Assembly: GCF_014205165.1 (NCBI RefSeq)
Contig: NZ_JACHMZ010000001.1
Coordinates: 2,750,501-2,814,500, forward strand
Length of the DNA stretch: 64,000 bases
Direction: 5' to 3'
From: Micromonospora carbonacea
GTDB lineage: Bacteria > Actinomycetota > Actinomycetes > Mycobacteriales > Micromonosporaceae
Program-made: the position numbers and the translations under genes
Notes under the pieces: model-generated
The model's input: the letters and a program-made list of their open reading frames with translations, nothing else
What the model was told of the DNA's origin: nothing
The model's database searches: none
Shown here: piece by piece, positions 1 through 11,218 of the stretch
Layout: each line of letters starts with the position of its first letter
Position numbering within the stretch: position 1 is the stretch's first letter

Positions 1-86
1 CCACGACGGGCGGTGTCCCCGCAACCGTGTTTACGGTAAAAGCGAAGGCAATTTCAACGTAGATCTGCCGGCGAAGCGAGGAACAC

Positions 87-1370
<1,284 letters not shown>

Positions 1371-1385
1371 CGCGCCCCGTGCGCT

Positions 1386-1439
1386 GTTAAGAAGGGCCCC
1401 CTGCTATGCAGAATGCGTTAACAGGGGGCCCTTCCTTGC
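1386..1439. terminator. GTTAA/AAGGGCCC hairpin repeat, copy 1
   Basis: Perfect 13-bp arms GAAGGGCCCCCTG (1391-1403) and CAGGGGGCCCTTC (1422-1434), each preceded by GTTAA. It lies between the convergent citrate synthase and glycosyltransferase genes, so it can serve both as a terminator. Related copies occur at 24360-24402, 27960-28015 and 55347-55392. Confidence 0.8.
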
Positions 1440-1442
1440 GCC

Positions 1443-2861
1443 TCAGCGCAGGCCGGCGGCGGCGAGCAGGTTGCCCTCGGCGACCCGCCGCGGGGCGTCG
1501 CCCCCGCTCATCCGCCGCTCGGCGCGCTCGGCGGTGAACGCCGGGGCCTTGGCGATCGCCGAGGCGTACGCGTCGGCCGTGCGGCGCGCGATGGCGGCCC
1601 AGCCGTACTGCTCGTGGACCATCCTCCGGGCCCGGCGGGCCAGCGCCCGGGCGCGTTCGGTGTCCGACAGCAGGGCGTGCACCGCCTCGGTCAGCCCCGC
1701 CGGGTCCTGCGGGGCGAACGTCATCCCGGTCACGCCCGGCTCGACGATCTCGGCCAGGCCGCCCGTCGAGGCGACCGCCAGGGGCGCGCCGGCCGCCGCC
1801 CCCTCCAGGGCGACCATGCCGAACGGCTCGTAGATGCTCGGCACCGCGAAGCAGTCCGAGGCGGCCATCACGGCGGGCAGGTCGGTGCCGCCGAGGAAGC
1901 CCGGCATGCTGACCGTGCCGCCGAGGCCGAGCCGGTGCACCTCGGCCTCCAGCGCCGGCTTGTACGGCCCGTCGCCGACGATCACCGCGCGCAGCCCGGG
2001 GTGCCGCTCCCGCAGCCGGGGCAGCCCGGCGAGCAGGTGCTGCACGCCCTTCTCGTAGACCAGCCGGCCGGCGAAGGTGACCAGCGGGCCGTCCCCGGCG
2101 AACCGGGCCCGCGCCGAGGCGACCGCCGACGTCGGCACCTTCCAGCGGTGCGGCTCGACCCCGTTGGGCACCACGTCGACCCGTGCGGCCGGCACGTCGA
2201 ACAGCGCGCCGACCTCGTCGCGCATGTAGCCCGAGCAGACGATGACCCGGTTGGACTCGGAGCTCAGCCACTGCTCGACGCCGTGGATGGTGCGGTTCAT
2301 CTCCTGCGGCAGCCAGCCCTGGTGCCGGCCCGCCTCCGTGGCGTGGATCGTGCTGACCAGCGGCACGTCGAGGTGGTCCCGCAGCGTCATCGCGGTGTGC
2401 GCGACGAGCCAGTCGTGGGCGTGGACGACGTCGTAGCTGCCGGATTCGGTGGCGCGCAGGGCGGCGCGGGTGAGGGTGTGGTTGAAGGCCATGGTCCAGG
2501 CGAGGAGGCTGCCGGTGGCCAGGGGGAAGGCGACCGGGTCCTCGGCGGCGCGCAGGACGCGGACGCCGTCGGCGTACTCCTCCAGGGGCGCGCCGTCGGC
2601 GTGGCGGGTGACGACGGTGACCTCGTGGCCGGCGGCGGCGAGGGCGACGGAGAGGGCGTGCACGTGGCGGCCGAGGCCGCCGACGAGCACCGGCGGGTAC
2701 TCCCAGGAGAGCATGAGGATGCGGCGGGTCTGCGGGGGCACCCCGGAGCCGACGGGCTGCGGGAGCGCAGGCTGCGGGGTCTGGGACCGTGAGGTGGTGC
2801 TGGGCCGGCAGAGCCGGTCCGTGGCGGTGGCGGTCTGCTCGCCGGCCCGCAGGGTCGTCAC
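1443..2861 (-). CDS. GT4 alpha-glucosyltransferase, Rv3032-like
   Basis: GT-B fold glycosyltransferase expected to extend alpha-1,4-glucan chains from a nucleotide-glucose. The N-terminal signature SWEYPPVLVGGLGRHVH (about residues 52-68) and the C-terminal EPFGMVALE retaining-GT4 motif are clear. The segment VHAHDWLVAHTAM and the following STIHATEAGRHQGW closely recall mycobacterial Rv3032, which elongates methylglucose lipopolysaccharide and contributes to glycogen. It is more distant from GlgM. The GTG start was chosen because GGAG lies 6 nt upstream; it adds a 47-residue Ser/Thr/Pro-rich leader before the conserved RRILMLSWEYPP. It is divergent from treX, which consumes alpha-glucans, so the two sides may balance the same pool. 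The start could also be nearer the conserved core. Confidence 0.85.
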   Translation of the reverse strand: MTTLRAGEQTATATDRLCRPSTTSRSQTPQPALPQPVGSGVPPQTRRILMLSWEYPPVLVGGLGRHVHALSVALAAAGHEVTVVTRHADGAPLEEYADGVRVLRAAEDPVAFPLATGSLLAWTMAFNHTLTRAALRATESGSYDVVHAHDWLVAHTAMTLRDHLDVPLVSTIHATEAGRHQGWLPQEMNRTIHGVEQWLSSESNRVIVCSGYMRDEVGALFDVPAARVDVVPNGVEPHRWKVPTSAVASARARFAGDGPLVTFAGRLVYEKGVQHLLAGLPRLRERHPGLRAVIVGDGPYKPALEAEVHRLGLGGTVSMPGFLGGTDLPAVMAASDCFAVPSIYEPFGMVALEGAAAGAPLAVASTGGLAEIVEPGVTGMTFAPQDPAGLTEAVHALLSDTERARALARRARRMVHEQYGWAAIARRTADAYASAIAKAPAFTAERAERRMSGGDAPRRVAEGNLLAAAGLR

Positions 2862-3183
2862 ATCGAACTCCGTCCGTGCAGGGTGGAACGCGCCGGCAAC
2901 GATGGCGGCGTGACAGGGCAAGGTGGGGTGGCCGAGGGCCGAGCGGGAACGCGCGCCTCCGCACGCCCCCGCATCAAGGAAAGGGCATCCGGGCCCGAAC
3001 CGCATCCTGAGAGGGCCCAAGGTGACGGACACCACCCAAAGGTCCAGTCGGCATCAGGCGGGCGGAATCGGTTACGGCACCAACGGGTGGATTGGGCCGA
3101 CCGGCGGCGGGGCATTAGCGGCGTGCGCACCCGGCGGGCACGGCCCCGTCCGGGGCGATCATCATCATGGGCTGAGGAGCGAC
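2862..3183. other. Divergent intergenic region between glucosyltransferase and treX
   Basis: About 320 bp that must carry the promoters of both divergent genes. I see no convincing small gene, operator palindrome or standard -35/-10 pair in it. Open frames run into it from both sides but lose family similarity upstream of the chosen starts. Confidence 0.5.
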
Positions 3184-5304
<2,121 letters not shown>

Positions 5305-5308
5305 GCCG

Positions 5309-7666
5309 ATGCCCGACACTCCCCGCATTCCCGTCGCCTCGACCTACCGGGTGCAGGTCCGCCCCGGCTTCGACCTCGACACGACCGCCGGCCTCACCGG
5401 CTACCTGGCCGACCTCGGCGTCACCCACCTCTACAGCGCCCCGCTGCTCACCGCGACCCCCGGCTCGCAGCACGGCTACGACGTCGTCGACCACCGGGCG
5501 GTCAACCCCGAGCTGGGCGGGGAGGCCGCCCGGGTGCGGCTGGTGCGGGCGCTGCGCGCCGCCGGGCTCGGCCTCGTCGTCGACATCGTGCCCAACCACG
5601 CCGGGGTGGCCCGGCCGGCGGCCAACCCCGCCTGGTGGGACGTGCTGCGCCGGGGCCGCGACTCGGCGTACGCGCGCTGGTTCGACATCGACTGGGACCG
5701 GGGCCGGCTGCTGCTGCCCGTGCTCGCCGACACCCCCGACGCCCTCGACGACCTCACCATCGCCGACGGGGAGCTGCGCTACCACGAGCACCGCTTCCCG
5801 ATCGCCGACGGCACCGGCGACGGCAGCCCCCGGCAGGTGCACGACCAGCAGCACTACGAGCTGGTCTCCTGGCGGCGCGGCGACCGCGAGCTGACGTACC
5901 GCCGGTTCTTCGCCGTCGCCGACCTCGCCGGCCTGCGCGTGGAGGACCCGGAGGTCTTCGCCGCCACCCACGCCGAGGTCCTGCGGTGGGCGGCGGCCGG
6001 CGACGTCGACGGCATCCGCGTCGACCACCCCGACGGGCTGCGCGACCCCGCCGGCTACCTGGCCCGGCTGCGCGCCGACGCGCCGCAGGCGTGGCTGCTG
6101 GTGGAGAAGATCCTGGAGTACGGCGAGGAGCTGCCCGACTGGCCGGTCGACGGCACCACCGGCTACGACGCCCTCGCCGCCGTCGGCGGCCTCTTCGTCG
6201 ACGGTGCCGCCGAGGCCGACTTCACCGCCCTCGACGCCCGGCTCACCGGCCGGCACACCTCCTGGCAGGACCTCACCCACGCCACCAAGCTGGAGGCCGC
6301 CACCCGGCTGCTCGCCGCCGAGCTGACCCGGCTCGCCGCCCTCGCCCCCGAGCTCGCCCCCGACTCCGCCCGCGCCGCCCTGGCGGAGCTGGCCGCCTGC
6401 TTCCCCGTCTACCGGGGCTACCCGCCGCACGGGGCCCGCCACCTCGCCGCCGCCCGCGCCGAGGCCGGCCGCCGCCGCCCCGACCTGGCCCCCGCCCTCG
6501 ACGCGGTCACCCGCCGGCTCCGCGACCCCGACGACGAGCTGGGCGTACGCTTCCCGCAGCTCTCCGGCGCGGTGATGGCCAAGGGCGTCGAGGACACCGC
6601 CTACTACCGGTGGAGCCGGTTCGTCGCCCTCAACGAGGTCGGCGGCAGCCCCGCCCACTTCGGCACCCCGCCGGCCGAGTTCCACCGGTTCGCCGCCGCC
6701 CGGCAGGTGCGCTGGCCGGCGGCCATGACCACCCTCTCCACCCACGACACCAAGCGCGGCGAGGACGTCCGGGCCCGCCTCGCCGTGCTCTCCGAGCTGC
6801 CCGGGCGCTGGGCCGAGCGGGTCACCCGGTGGACCGCCGCGGCGCCGCTGCCCGATCCGGCGTTCGCCCACCTGCTCTGGCAGACCGCCGTCGGCGCGTG
6901 GCCCATCGAGCGGGAGCGGCTGCACGCGTACGCCGAGAAGGCCGCCCGGGAGGCGTCGGTGGCCACCAGCTGGGCCGACCCCGACCCCGGCTTCGAGCGC
7001 GCCATGCACGCCCTGGTCGACCGCATGTACGACGACCCGGAGCTGCACGCCGAGCTGACCGCGTTCGCCGCCGAGATCACCCCCGCCGGCTGGTCCAACT
7101 CGCTGGGGCAGAAGCTCGTCCAGCTCGCCATGCCCGGGGTGCCCGACACCTACCAGGGCACCGAGCTGTGGGACAACTCCCTCGTCGACCCCGACAACCG
7201 CCGCCCGGTCGACTTCGGCGTACGCCGGGAGAAGCTGGCCCGGCTCGACGCCGGCGCCCGGCCAGCGGTGGACGCCTCCGGCGCGGCGAAGCTGCTCGTG
7301 GTGTCGCGGACGCTGCGGCTGCGCCGCGACCACCCGGAGCTGTTCGCCGGCTACCGCCCGGTGCCCGCGCACGGCCCCGCCGCCGCCCACGTCGTCGCCT
7401 TCGACCGGGGAGCCGCCGACCGGGGCGGCTCTTCTCCCGGCGGGCCGCACCGCGCCGGGGCGGTCGCCGTGGCCACCCGGCTGCCGCTGCGGCTGGCCCG
7501 CGCCGGCGGCTGGCGGGGCACCCGGCTGTCGCTCGGCGGCCACACTGTTACCGACGTGTTCACCGGGCGGGTCTACAGTGGCAGTGAGCTGCTGCTGGAC
7601 GATCTGCTCGACACTCTCCCCGTCGCCCTCCTCGCACCCGCCGACTCCGTGGAGGCTGCCGCATGA
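5309..7666 (+). CDS. treY: Maltooligosyl trehalose synthase TreY
   Basis: GH13 intramolecular transglucosidase converting the reducing-end alpha-1,4 bond of maltodextrins into an alpha,alpha-1,1 bond. The 785-residue protein starts with the family hallmark STYRVQVRPGFDLD and contains VDIVPNHAG (about 91-99), Asp239 in DGIRVDHPDG (nucleophile) and Glu266 in LLVEKIL (acid/base). LYSAPLLTATPGSQHGYDV at about 41-59 is also typical. The region around residues 325-420 is Ala/Arg/Glu-rich, as is common in actinobacterial TreY. The start is 4 nt after treX and the end overlaps treZ by 4 nt (ATGA), so translation is probably coupled. Confidence 0.95.
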   Translation: MPDTPRIPVASTYRVQVRPGFDLDTTAGLTGYLADLGVTHLYSAPLLTATPGSQHGYDVVDHRAVNPELGGEAARVRLVRALRAAGLGLVVDIVPNHAGVARPAANPAWWDVLRRGRDSAYARWFDIDWDRGRLLLPVLADTPDALDDLTIADGELRYHEHRFPIADGTGDGSPRQVHDQQHYELVSWRRGDRELTYRRFFAVADLAGLRVEDPEVFAATHAEVLRWAAAGDVDGIRVDHPDGLRDPAGYLARLRADAPQAWLLVEKILEYGEELPDWPVDGTTGYDALAAVGGLFVDGAAEADFTALDARLTGRHTSWQDLTHATKLEAATRLLAAELTRLAALAPELAPDSARAALAELAACFPVYRGYPPHGARHLAAARAEAGRRRPDLAPALDAVTRRLRDPDDELGVRFPQLSGAVMAKGVEDTAYYRWSRFVALNEVGGSPAHFGTPPAEFHRFAAARQVRWPAAMTTLSTHDTKRGEDVRARLAVLSELPGRWAERVTRWTAAAPLPDPAFAHLLWQTAVGAWPIERERLHAYAEKAAREASVATSWADPDPGFERAMHALVDRMYDDPELHAELTAFAAEITPAGWSNSLGQKLVQLAMPGVPDTYQGTELWDNSLVDPDNRRPVDFGVRREKLARLDAGARPAVDASGAAKLLVVSRTLRLRRDHPELFAGYRPVPAHGPAAAHVVAFDRGAADRGGSSPGGPHRAGAVAVATRLPLRLARAGGWRGTRLSLGGHTVTDVFTGRVYSGSELLLDDLLDTLPVALLAPADSVEAAA

Positions 7667-9396
7667 CCGAATTCACCGTGTGGGCGCCCGAGGCCGCCCG
7701 GGTCCGGCTGCGGCTGGCCGGCGACGCCGACCACGAGATGCGCCCCGAGCCGGGCGGCTGGTGGCGGGTCGAGGTGCCCGGCGCGGGCCCCGGCACCGAC
7801 TACGCGTTCGTCCTCGGCGACGACGACCGGGCCCTGCCCGACCCGCGCTCGCCCTGGCAGCCCGCCGGGGTGCACGGGCCGAGCCGCCGCTACGACCACG
7901 CCGCCCACCGCTGGGGCGACGCCGGCTGGACCGGCCGGCAACTGCCCGGCAGCATCCTCTACGAGCTGCACATCGGCACCTTCACCCCCGAGGGCACCTT
8001 CGACGCGGCGATCGAGCGCCTCGACCACCTCGTCGACCTCGGCGTCGACCTGGTCGAGCTGCTGCCGGTCAACGCCTTCAACGGCGAGCACAACTGGGGG
8101 TACGACGGGGTCTGCTGGTTCGCCCCGCACGAACCGTACGGCGGCCCGGACGGGCTGAAACGGTTCGTCGACGCCGCCCACGCCAAGGGGCTGGGGGTGA
8201 TCCTCGACGTCGTCTACAACCATTTCGGGCCCTCCGGGGCCTACGCGCCGATGTTCGCGCCGTACCTGACCGAGCGGAGCAACACCTGGGGCCGCACCGT
8301 CAACCTCGACGGCCCGCACTCCGACGAGGTGCGCCGCTACATCGTCGACAGCATCGTGATGTGGCTGCGCGACTACCACGTCGACGGCCTGCGCCTCGAC
8401 GCCGTGCACGCCATGCCCGACACCCGCGCCACCCACCTGCTGGAGGAGATCGCGGTCGCGGTGGAGGCACTGTCGACCCGGCTCGGCCGGCCGCTGTCGC
8501 TGATCGCCGAGTCCGACCTCAACGACCCGCGGCTGGTCACGCCCCGCGAGGCCGGCGGGTACGGCCTGCACGCCCAGTGGAACGACGACGCCCACCACGC
8601 CCTGCACACCCTGCTCACCGGGGAACGGCAGGGCTACTACGCCGACTTCGGCTCGCTGGAGTGCCTGGCGCAGGTGCTGACCGGCGGGTTCTTCCACGCC
8701 GGCACCTGGTCCAGCTTCCGCCAGCGCAGCCACGGCCGGCCCGTCGACCGGCAGCGCGTGCCGGGGCACCGCTTCGTGGCGTACCTGCAGAACCACGACC
8801 AGATCGGCAACCGGGCCACCGGCGACCGGATCTCCGCGACGCTGTCCCCGGCGCTGCTGCGCGTCGGCGCGACGCTGCTGCTCACCGGCCCGTTCACCCC
8901 GATGCTGTTCATGGGGGAGGAGTGGGCGGCCAGCACCCCGTGGCAGTTCTTCACCAGCCACCCCGAGCCGGAGCTGGCCACCGCCGTGGCCGCCGGCCGC
9001 AGGCGCGAGTTCGCCGCGCACGGCTGGCCGCCCGGCGACGTGCCGGACCCGCAGGACCGGCAGACGTTCGTGCGCTCCCGGCTCGACTGGGCCGAGCTGG
9101 ACAAGCCCGAACACCGCCGGATGCACGAGTTCTACCGGCGGCTCATCGCCCTGCGCAAGAGCGACCCCGACCTGTCCGACCCCCGGCTCGACGCCGTCGA
9201 CGTGCGGCACGGCGACCAGTTCCTGGTGATGCGCCGGGGCGAGCGGATGGTGGTGGCGAACCTGGCCGGCCGGCCGCAGCGGATCACCCTGCCGGGGGTG
9301 GCGCGCCGGGTGCTGCTGACCACGGAGGAGGGCGTCTCGGTCACCCGCGACCGCATCGAGCTCCCCCCGGAATCGGCGGCGGTGGTCGCCCTGTAG
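7663..9396 (+). CDS. treZ: Maltooligosyltrehalose trehalohydrolase TreZ
   Basis: GH13 enzyme that cuts the alpha-1,4 bond next to the terminal trehalose unit, releasing trehalose. The 577 residues begin with a CBM48-like domain (TEFTVWAPEAARVRL), followed by the family motif ILYELHIGTFTPEGTFDAA. Asp246 in DGLRLDAVHAM is the nucleophile and Glu283 in LIAESDLND the acid/base; LQNHDQIGNRA carries the third carboxylate. The ATG overlaps the treY stop. As the last gene of treXYZ it completes trehalose synthesis, used by actinomycetes as a compatible solute and spore reserve. An imperfect hairpin follows at 9419-9483. Confidence 0.95.
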   Translation: MTEFTVWAPEAARVRLRLAGDADHEMRPEPGGWWRVEVPGAGPGTDYAFVLGDDDRALPDPRSPWQPAGVHGPSRRYDHAAHRWGDAGWTGRQLPGSILYELHIGTFTPEGTFDAAIERLDHLVDLGVDLVELLPVNAFNGEHNWGYDGVCWFAPHEPYGGPDGLKRFVDAAHAKGLGVILDVVYNHFGPSGAYAPMFAPYLTERSNTWGRTVNLDGPHSDEVRRYIVDSIVMWLRDYHVDGLRLDAVHAMPDTRATHLLEEIAVAVEALSTRLGRPLSLIAESDLNDPRLVTPREAGGYGLHAQWNDDAHHALHTLLTGERQGYYADFGSLECLAQVLTGGFFHAGTWSSFRQRSHGRPVDRQRVPGHRFVAYLQNHDQIGNRATGDRISATLSPALLRVGATLLLTGPFTPMLFMGEEWAASTPWQFFTSHPEPELATAVAAGRRREFAAHGWPPGDVPDPQDRQTFVRSRLDWAELDKPEHRRMHEFYRRLIALRKSDPDLSDPRLDAVDVRHGDQFLVMRRGERMVVANLAGRPQRITLPGVARRVLLTTEEGVSVTRDRIELPPESAAVVAL

Positions 9397-9418
9397 CCGC
9401 CGTGGTGGGGGAGGCGCC

Positions 9419-9483
9419 GTGATCGTCTGCTGCTCACCGGCACGACACGCCGGAGGAGTTGCCGGTCAACAACAAACGATCAT
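9419..9483. repeat. Imperfect 24-bp inverted repeat downstream of treZ
   Basis: Arms 9419-9442 and 9460-9483 match at 19 of 24 positions (shared core GATCGT...ACCGGCA) around a 17-nt spacer. It may act as the treXYZ terminator, or be the scar of an old insertion, because the lower-GC accessory stretch begins here. The mismatches are mostly transitions, as expected for an ageing repeat. No transposase is near. Confidence 0.5.
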
Positions 9484-9567
9484 GCTCGGTGCGGCTCCCG
9501 CAACGATCAGTCCTGCCGGGTTGGTTGTCCGGGGCCCGACGGCCGTCAACGTGGGGAGTGGAGCCGA

Positions 9568-9942
9568 ATGTTGGATCAAGCGTCGGTTCTGGCGATGTTC
9601 CGAAACCACCGGACCCCCGACCGGAGGTTGGCCGATCTGATCGCCCACGTCGTCGGAGCCGAATCGGTGCCAGCCGAGGTGCAGGTCACGGTGATGCCGG
9701 GGGAGTCGATCTACTACATCTATTTCGGGCGCCGCATTACCGCCGGCGAGGCCGGGATCGAGGTGGTCGGCATCGACTCCTTTATGGAGGTGATGAGCGG
9801 TCATCGGGGCCGGGAGGTGGGTCTGTTCCGCGTCGGCAGTGAGCGGGGCTGGCTCCTCGCCGCCTTCGATCTGGAGGCACGAGAGCTGCTGGCCTGCGTC
9901 GGGAAGTTCACTACTGAAAAAGACGTACCGCTTGCGCGGTAG
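9568..9942 (+). CDS. Hypothetical protein, 124 aa
   Basis: I do not recognise this family. The product is soluble, with no signal peptide or membrane segment. The start MLDQASVLAMFRNHRTPDRRL is followed by an alternating hydrophobic pattern (VQVTVMPGESIYYIYFGRRI) that suggests a small alpha/beta domain. The ATG has GGAG about 8 nt upstream (gtggagccga). GC content drops here compared with treZ, and codons such as TTT, ATT and GAA appear, so the gene may belong to the accessory patch that also holds the two small GntR regulators. Confidence 0.6.
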   Translation: MLDQASVLAMFRNHRTPDRRLADLIAHVVGAESVPAEVQVTVMPGESIYYIYFGRRITAGEAGIEVVGIDSFMEVMSGHRGREVGLFRVGSERGWLLAAFDLEARELLACVGKFTTEKDVPLAR

Positions 9943-10106
9943 GAGTGTCGCGAGCAGTCTCTCGCGCGCCACGCTCTCCTTCTGGGTGGCGAGGTGGCGT
10001 GGGTCTTCGTGCGCGCACTACGGCTCGTCGGTGGCAGCCGCGACGGCGTCAGTGGAAGATCATGGAATCCCACGGGCGGTGAGGCGAACATCGCCTGCCC
10101 TGGCAC
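9943..10106. other. Gene-free spacer in the accessory patch
   Basis: I see no gene, RNA or strong repeat here. A short inverted element (GCGAGCAGTCTCTCGC region, about 9961-9976) could form a small hairpin after the 124-aa ORF. Confidence 0.35.
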
Positions 10107-10340
10107 TCAGGGGCGATCGACGACATAGTTGCCGCGTCCGGTGAATGTCACGACCATGCCGCGATCTCGGAGCGCCCGGATGGCGGCCCGTACGGTTCCC
10201 CGGCTCCCGCCGTACTGCTGTTGAAGATGGCTCTCGCTCGGCAGCGGCTGGCGGGGATTCAGCCTTCCTGCCTCGAGCTCCTTGGCGAGGAGGACTGCCG
10301 GCTGCACGTTGAACGCCAGCGGGGACATCTCGTCAACCAT
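10107..10340 (-). CDS. Minimal GntR-type DNA-binding protein, 77 aa
   Basis: Consists of little more than the GntR winged-helix domain: LAKELEAGRLNPRQPLPSES, then the recognition-helix region GGSRGTVRAAIRALRDRGMV and the wing TGRGNYVV. No effector-binding or oligomerisation domain is present, whereas normal GntR regulators have about 240 residues. Single-domain GntR proteins of this size are often found on actinobacterial integrative elements. It is followed on the same strand by no obvious partner, and the second mini-GntR lies upstream at 10427. Target and ligand are unknown. Confidence 0.7.
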   Translation of the reverse strand: MVDEMSPLAFNVQPAVLLAKELEAGRLNPRQPLPSESHLQQQYGGSRGTVRAAIRALRDRGMVVTFTGRGNYVVDRP

Positions 10341-10426
10341 GTGCCGGACCTTAGCGCGGGCGGCTTTGTGGACCCTGTTCGGTCGGTCGCCCTGCCGGTG
10401 CGCGCCGTCGTATTGAGACGAGGAGG

Positions 10427-10663
10427 TCAGGAGGCCTCCGGCATTTTTCCGGTTACGTAAGTCCCCTTACCTTGTCGGCCCTGAAGTTCGCCGGTGATTT
10501 GAAGATGCTCGATCGCGCGTCTTACCGTTCCGATGGAGCAATCGTACTTTTCTGCGAGTTCTGGCAGGGAGGGGAGCTTGTCTCCCTCCTTGAGTTGCCC
10601 CGAAGCTATCGACTTCCTGATGTCGTTGATGACGACTCGGAAGGTCGGGATGTAGCCGCTCAT
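10427..10663 (-). CDS. Minimal GntR-type DNA-binding protein, 78 aa
   Basis: Second single-domain GntR protein. The wHTH is complete: VINDIRKSIASGQLKEGDKL, then LPELAEKYDCSIGTVRRAIE and the wing RQGKGTYVTGK. The ATG at 10663 is preceded by AGGGTG; a GTG directly before it is an alternative start. It is divergent from the ORF at 10789, and the space between holds a CTAGTAGA motif at both edges (10668-10675 and 10743-10750), a plausible operator set for this protein. Codon use includes several AT-ending codons not seen in neighbours, consistent with horizontal origin. Confidence 0.7.
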   Translation of the reverse strand: MSGYIPTFRVVINDIRKSIASGQLKEGDKLPSLPELAEKYDCSIGTVRRAIEHLQITGELQGRQGKGTYVTGKMPEAS

Positions 10664-10667
10664 CACC

Positions 10668-10750
10668 CTAGTAGATCAGTGTGCACCGATGACCATGTCC
10701 AGTATGTCACTTCTTTCAGCAGTGATAACTCTGTCTACTCTGCTAGTAGA
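10668..10750. promoter_or_regulatory. AT-rich divergent control region with CTAGTAGA repeats
   Basis: CTAGTAGA occurs at 10668-10675, next to the GntR start, and again at 10743-10750. The second copy forms a palindrome TCTACT-N5-AGTAGA (10734-10750). The stretch between is unusually AT-rich for this genome. Small GntR proteins bind short palindromes of this kind, so autoregulation and control of the rightward ORF are likely, but not shown. Confidence 0.5.
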
Positions 10751-10788
10751 GTGGGCTGCGCCAGGATGGATGCTCAGCAAGGAGCGGT

Positions 10789-11064
10789 ATGCCCAGATGG
10801 AAGTGGTACCAGCGCCCCGGTAGGCCCGTTGACCACGTGGCAGGTGCACCGAGCGTCAAAGGGCAGTCGGGCGACGCCCTACGGGCGCGGCGAGACCAAC
10901 CCTTGCCGCTGGGGCAGGCACGTGAGGGTCGCAACCAGAGGTGGGCCGTGGTGCCCCCGCAGAGGCGACCAGAGTCATCGTTAGAGGCGGAAGCCCCGCA
11001 GCGTGATCTGCCGCCATCGAAGCCCCTGATGCGCCGCCCTGACGGAGGCACCCATGCGTGGTGA
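10789..11064 (+). CDS. Possible small hypothetical protein, 91 aa
   Basis: Open frame with a GGAG site about 4 nt before its ATG and placed directly behind the GntR control region. The product is basic and Pro/Arg-rich (MPRWKWYQRPGRPVDHVAG) without recognisable domains. Third-position GC is only moderate, so coding is uncertain; it may be a transcribed leader. It overlaps the next small ORF by 11 nt. Confidence 0.35.
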   Translation: MPRWKWYQRPGRPVDHVAGAPSVKGQSGDALRARRDQPLPLGQAREGRNQRWAVVPPQRRPESSLEAEAPQRDLPPSKPLMRRPDGGTHAW

Positions 11065-11218
11065 CGAACCTACGGTGAGCTGGGGAGAGCGGATCGAGGA
11101 GGCCGAGCGGGAGGCGGCCAGGCAGCGACTGCTCGCCCTGGCCGAGGCGGAGCGCGTACCCGTGGAGGAGACCACGCGGGCGGTCCCCGACCGGCGGTGG
11201 CGGCGTGACCAGCGGTGA
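11054..11218 (+). CDS. Small helical protein upstream of XRE regulator, 54 aa
   Basis: MRGDEPTVSWGERIEEAERE begins a short, highly charged helix-forming peptide that ends in an Arg-rich tail. Its ATG follows a GGAGG about 5 nt upstream. The stop overlaps the GTG start of the XRE/TPR gene by 14 nt, which points to translational coupling. Function is not known; it may be a partner or leader of the regulator. Confidence 0.55.
   Translation: MRGDEPTVSWGERIEEAEREAARQRLLALAEAERVPVEETTRAVPDRRWRRDQR

Noticed and set aside
9419..9483. Terminal inverted repeats of an insertion sequence
   Set aside because: The spacer is only 17 nt and no transposase or target duplication is visible; kept only as an imperfect inverted repeat.
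9397..9567. Small ORF between treZ and the 124-aa gene
   Set aside because: Frames here are Cys/Trp/Pro-rich, lack ribosome binding sites and overlap the inverted repeat.
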